DNA of 8,942 nucleotides. Origin: Gammaproteobacteria bacterium. Its GTDB lineage: Bacteria > Pseudomonadota > Gammaproteobacteria > Steroidobacterales > GCA-2729495. The stretch spans positions 1 through 8,942 of the forward strand of contig JAHDYN010000048.1 in the NCBI GenBank assembly GCA_023383735.1, given 5' to 3'. Positions 6,988 through 8,942 of this stretch are shown one piece after another. The notes beneath the pieces were generated by a model, which searched no databases, was not told where the DNA came from, and saw only the letters and a list, made by a program, of their open reading frames with translations. The first letter of the stretch is position 1; every line of letters starts with the position of its first letter. The translations under genes and the position numbers were made by a program.

Positions 6988-7581
6988 TCAGGCAAGCCGG
7001 GCCAGCGCAAAGCGCACTTCACCGGCCTCGCGCTCCCGGTGCAGCTGCCAGCCGGATGGCAACGCCGGCAGTGCGTGCCTGCGGCTCGTCTCAAGATAAA
7101 CCCACGCATGCGGGGCAAGCCAGCCACGCGCGAGGAGTGTACACAAGTTGCCCAGCTCGTTTTCCGCGTAGGGCGGATCCAGAAACACGAGGTCGAAGCT
7201 GCGCGGCACCGGACCGGCAAGCCAGCGGCGGGCATCGGCGCGCAGCACGCAGCCCTTGTCCTGGCCCGGACCGCCGAAGCGGCTCAGCACGAGTTCCAGG
7301 GCTTGCGCCGCTTCGGCATCCTGCTCGACAAACCAGCTCTCTGCCGCGCCACGCGACAAGGCCTCGATGCCCAGCACGCCGGTTCCGGCATAGAGATCGA
7401 GACAATGCATTCCGGGCAGCACGGGGGCCAGCCAGTTGAACAGCGTTTCCCGCACGCGATCCGGCGTCGGCCGGATCTCTGCGCCGGATGCCAGCTCGAT
7501 CCGCCGGCCGCGCCACTCGCCGGCAATGATCCGCACGCTGCCGGGCGGTTTGCCCGCCTGCCGTGCCCGTCGTTTCTCCAT
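6988..7581 (-). CDS. rsmD: 16S rRNA (guanine(966)-N(2))-methyltransferase
   Basis: Methylates N2 of G966 in helix 31 of 16S rRNA, on the assembled small subunit, using S-adenosylmethionine. The 197-aa product shows the family pattern: SVRIIAGEWRGRRI (15-28), RPTPDRVRETLFNWL (37-51), the SAM-binding motif LDLYAGTGVLGIEALSRGA (61-79), the acidic end of strand 2 VEQD (85-88) and the catalytic DPPY motif in DLVFLDPPY (130-138). ATG at 7581 is chosen over the in-frame upstream ATG at 7635 because a strong purine-rich GGGAGGG lies immediately before it and the extra 18 residues are atypical. Divergent from ftsY, the arrangement also seen around E. coli rsmD-ftsYEX. First gene of the rsmD-coaD-ggt set. 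Confidence 0.96.
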   Translation of the reverse strand: MEKRRARQAGKPPGSVRIIAGEWRGRRIELASGAEIRPTPDRVRETLFNWLAPVLPGMHCLDLYAGTGVLGIEALSRGAAESWFVEQDAEAAQALELVLSRFGGPGQDKGCVLRADARRWLAGPVPRSFDLVFLDPPYAENELGNLCTLLARGWLAPHAWVYLETSRRHALPALPSGWQLHREREAGEVRFALARLA

Positions 7582-7683
7582 ATCCCTCCCGCTCCCCCGT
7601 CTGGTCCGGCCACCGTCAGCAAGATTCCTCACCACGCGACCCGCGCTGCGGCGCCGGTTTTACTGATCACCGGGAATCATTAA

Positions 7684-7695
7684 CATGCCGGCATG
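7684..7695. repeat. 12-bp perfect palindrome ending on the ftsY start codon
   Basis: CATGCCGGCATG is identical to its reverse complement, and its last three bases are the ftsY ATG. In RNA it could pair only as a tight stem or with a second copy; in DNA it could be a dimeric protein site. No conventional ribosome binding site sits upstream of the ATG. Function is not known. Confidence 0.4.
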
Positions 7696-8685
7696 CCATC
7701 TGACAGCACTTCCGGGACCACGTCCCGTCCGGGCTTCTTCGCCCGCCTCAAGGACCGCCTCAACATCGGCAAGGATTCTGCCAAAAGCACTGGCAGCAAG
7801 CTTGGCGGTGCGCTGGACTGGCTGGTGGGCCGCAAGCTCGACGAGGCGATGATCGACGAGCTCGAGACCAGCCTGCTCGCCGCCGATGTCGGTGTGGATG
7901 CCGCGGAGGACATCATCAGGCGGGTTCGCAGAAAGGCCGGCAACCGCAGCGTCGCCTCGGTCGATGACGCGCGGGCAATCCTGCGCGAATCGATCCGCGA
8001 AATCCTCGAACCGCGGGCCCGGCCACTGGTGATCCCGGACACGCCGCGCCCCTTTCTGATCCTGATGGTCGGGGTGAATGGCTCGGGCAAGACCACCACC
8101 ATCGGCAAGCTCGCGCGGCGACTGCGCGACCAGGGCCTGAAAGTCATGCTGGCAGCCGGCGATACCTATCGCGCAGCGGCCATCGAGCAGCTGCAGGTCT
8201 GGGGTGAGCGCAACAACGTGCCGGTGATCACCCAGCAGGCGGGCGCCGATCCGGCAGCGGTCATCTACGATGCCTTCGAAGCGGCCCGCGCACGCGGCAT
8301 CGATGTCCTGCTGGCAGACATCGCCGGCAGACTGCAGAACAAGGCGCACCTGATGCAGGAACTCCAGAAAGTTGTGCGTATCGCGCGCCGGCTCGACCCC
8401 ACGGCACCGCACGAAGTGATGATCGTGCTCGATGCCAGCCTGGGCCAGAACGCCGTGTCGCAGGCATTGCAGTTCCACGCGGCCATCGGCCTGACGGGCA
8501 TCACCATGACCAAGCTGGATGCCGGCGGCAAGGGCGGCGTGCTGATCGCGCTGGCCGAACAGCTGGACGTGCCGGTCCGCTTCATCGGCATCGGCGAACA
8601 GGCCGCAGACATGGATGTATTCGATGCCGGCGAGTTCGCCGCCGCGCTGGTCGGATCGGCGGCGGCGCCGCCGGACAGCCGATGA
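7693..8685 (+). CDS. ftsY: Signal recognition particle receptor FtsY
   Basis: SRP-receptor GTPase that docks SRP-ribosome complexes at the inner membrane for cotranslational insertion. At 330 aa it lacks the long acidic A domain of E. coli FtsY (497 aa) but keeps an amphipathic GFFARLKDRL membrane-targeting helix (14-23), the N domain and the full NG domain. The P-loop GVNGSGKTTTIGKL is at 127-140 and the insertion-box GDTYRAAAIEQL at 156-167. Three motifs differ from the usual sequence: DIAGR (209-213) in place of DTAGR, DASLGQN (247-253) for DASTGQN, and TKLDAGGKGG (273-282) for TKLDGTAKGG. An in-frame TAA at 7681 fixes the ATG as first possible start, although no good ribosome binding site precedes it. 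It overlaps ftsE by ATGA. Identity is firm from the motifs and context. Confidence 0.96.
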   Translation: MPSDSTSGTTSRPGFFARLKDRLNIGKDSAKSTGSKLGGALDWLVGRKLDEAMIDELETSLLAADVGVDAAEDIIRRVRRKAGNRSVASVDDARAILRESIREILEPRARPLVIPDTPRPFLILMVGVNGSGKTTTIGKLARRLRDQGLKVMLAAGDTYRAAAIEQLQVWGERNNVPVITQQAGADPAAVIYDAFEAARARGIDVLLADIAGRLQNKAHLMQELQKVVRIARRLDPTAPHEVMIVLDASLGQNAVSQALQFHAAIGLTGITMTKLDAGGKGGVLIALAEQLDVPVRFIGIGEQAADMDVFDAGEFAAALVGSAAAPPDSR

Positions 8686-8942
8686 TCCGCTTCGAGAACG
8701 TCAGCAAACGCTATGACGGCGCACGCGAAGCGCTGTCCAACGTCTCCATCGAAGTCGCTGCCGGTGAACTGGCGTTTCTGACCGGCCGGTCCGGCGCCGG
8801 CAAGAGCACCGTACTCAAGCTCGTGGCCCTGATCGAGCGCCCCACGCGCGGACAGGTCATCGTGGGTGGCCGGCCACTGGCCAAGCTCGGCTACCGCGAG
8901 ATTCCGGCGTACCGCCAGCAGATCGGCATGGTGTTCCAGGAC
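8682..8942 (+). CDS. ftsE: Cell division ATP-binding protein FtsE (partial, runs off window end)
   Basis: ATPase subunit of the FtsEX complex, which sits at the division septum on the inner membrane and controls periplasmic peptidoglycan hydrolases. Only the first 87 codons are present. They read MIRFENVSKRYDGAREALSNV, closely resembling the E. coli start, with the Walker A loop GRSGAGKST (35-43), IERPTRGQV (51-59) and the Q-loop IGMVFQD (81-87) just before the edge. Its ATG overlaps the ftsY TGA as ATGA, indicating translational coupling. ftsX would be expected beyond the window. Confidence 0.95.
   Translation, partial: MIRFENVSKRYDGAREALSNVSIEVAAGELAFLTGRSGAGKSTVLKLVALIERPTRGQVIVGGRPLAKLGYREIPAYRQQIGMVFQD

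Noticed and set aside
1..8942. Mobile element, CRISPR, toxin-antitoxin, phage-defence or tRNA genes
   Set aside because: No repeats, transposase or integrase motifs, cloverleaf sequences or accessory-gene signatures were seen; nearly all the sequence is explained by housekeeping genes.

Overview
The window looks like ordinary, densely packed chromosomal DNA from a GC-rich gammaproteobacterium. Housekeeping genes run almost end to end. The pairs coaBC-dut, rpmB-rpmG-mutM, coaD-rsmD and ftsY-ftsE are all arrangements known from this class. From remembered gene orders, the left part resembles the E. coli dut-dfp-radC-rpmB-rpmG-mutM region. The right part resembles the Pseudomonas mutM...ggt...coaD...rsmD...ftsY-ftsE region. 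I cannot name the genus; a Xanthomonadales/Nevskiales-like or related lineage is only a guess.

Layout. Positions 95-817 (+) encode an exported DUF4124 protein with a long alpha-helical, coiled-coil-like tail. It converges on dut (836-1288, -), which lies 8 nt downstream of coaBC (1297-2556, -). A divergent spacer of about 130 bp separates coaBC from radC (2687-3367, +). A well-formed sigma70-type promoter and a short leader hairpin then precede rpmB (3469-3705), rpmG (3718-3885, too short for many ORF callers) and mutM (3917-4732), all on +. mutM converges on ggt (4748-6457, -), the last gene of a leftward rsmD-coaD-ggt set (7581 down to 4748). A 111-bp divergent spacer separates rsmD from ftsY (7693-8685, +). 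ftsY overlaps ftsE by an ATGA; ftsE runs off the window end.

How the genes fit together. coaBC and coaD supply three of the steps from phosphopantothenate to dephospho-CoA. dut and mutM protect DNA from uracil and 8-oxoguanine. rpmB, rpmG and rsmD serve the ribosome. ftsY and ftsE begin the membrane-targeting and division operon (ftsX would be expected next). GGT probably acts in the periplasm on glutathione; cysteine from that route could feed CoaB, but this is inference.

I found no mobile element, CRISPR array, tRNA, rRNA or defence cassette, and no convincing undescribed multi-gene system. The points most worth a second look are the substitutions in three FtsY GTPase motifs, the 12-bp palindrome ending on the ftsY start codon, the non-ATG start of coaBC, and the coupling of ggt to coaD. 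Every gene-free stretch is shorter than about 135 bp.
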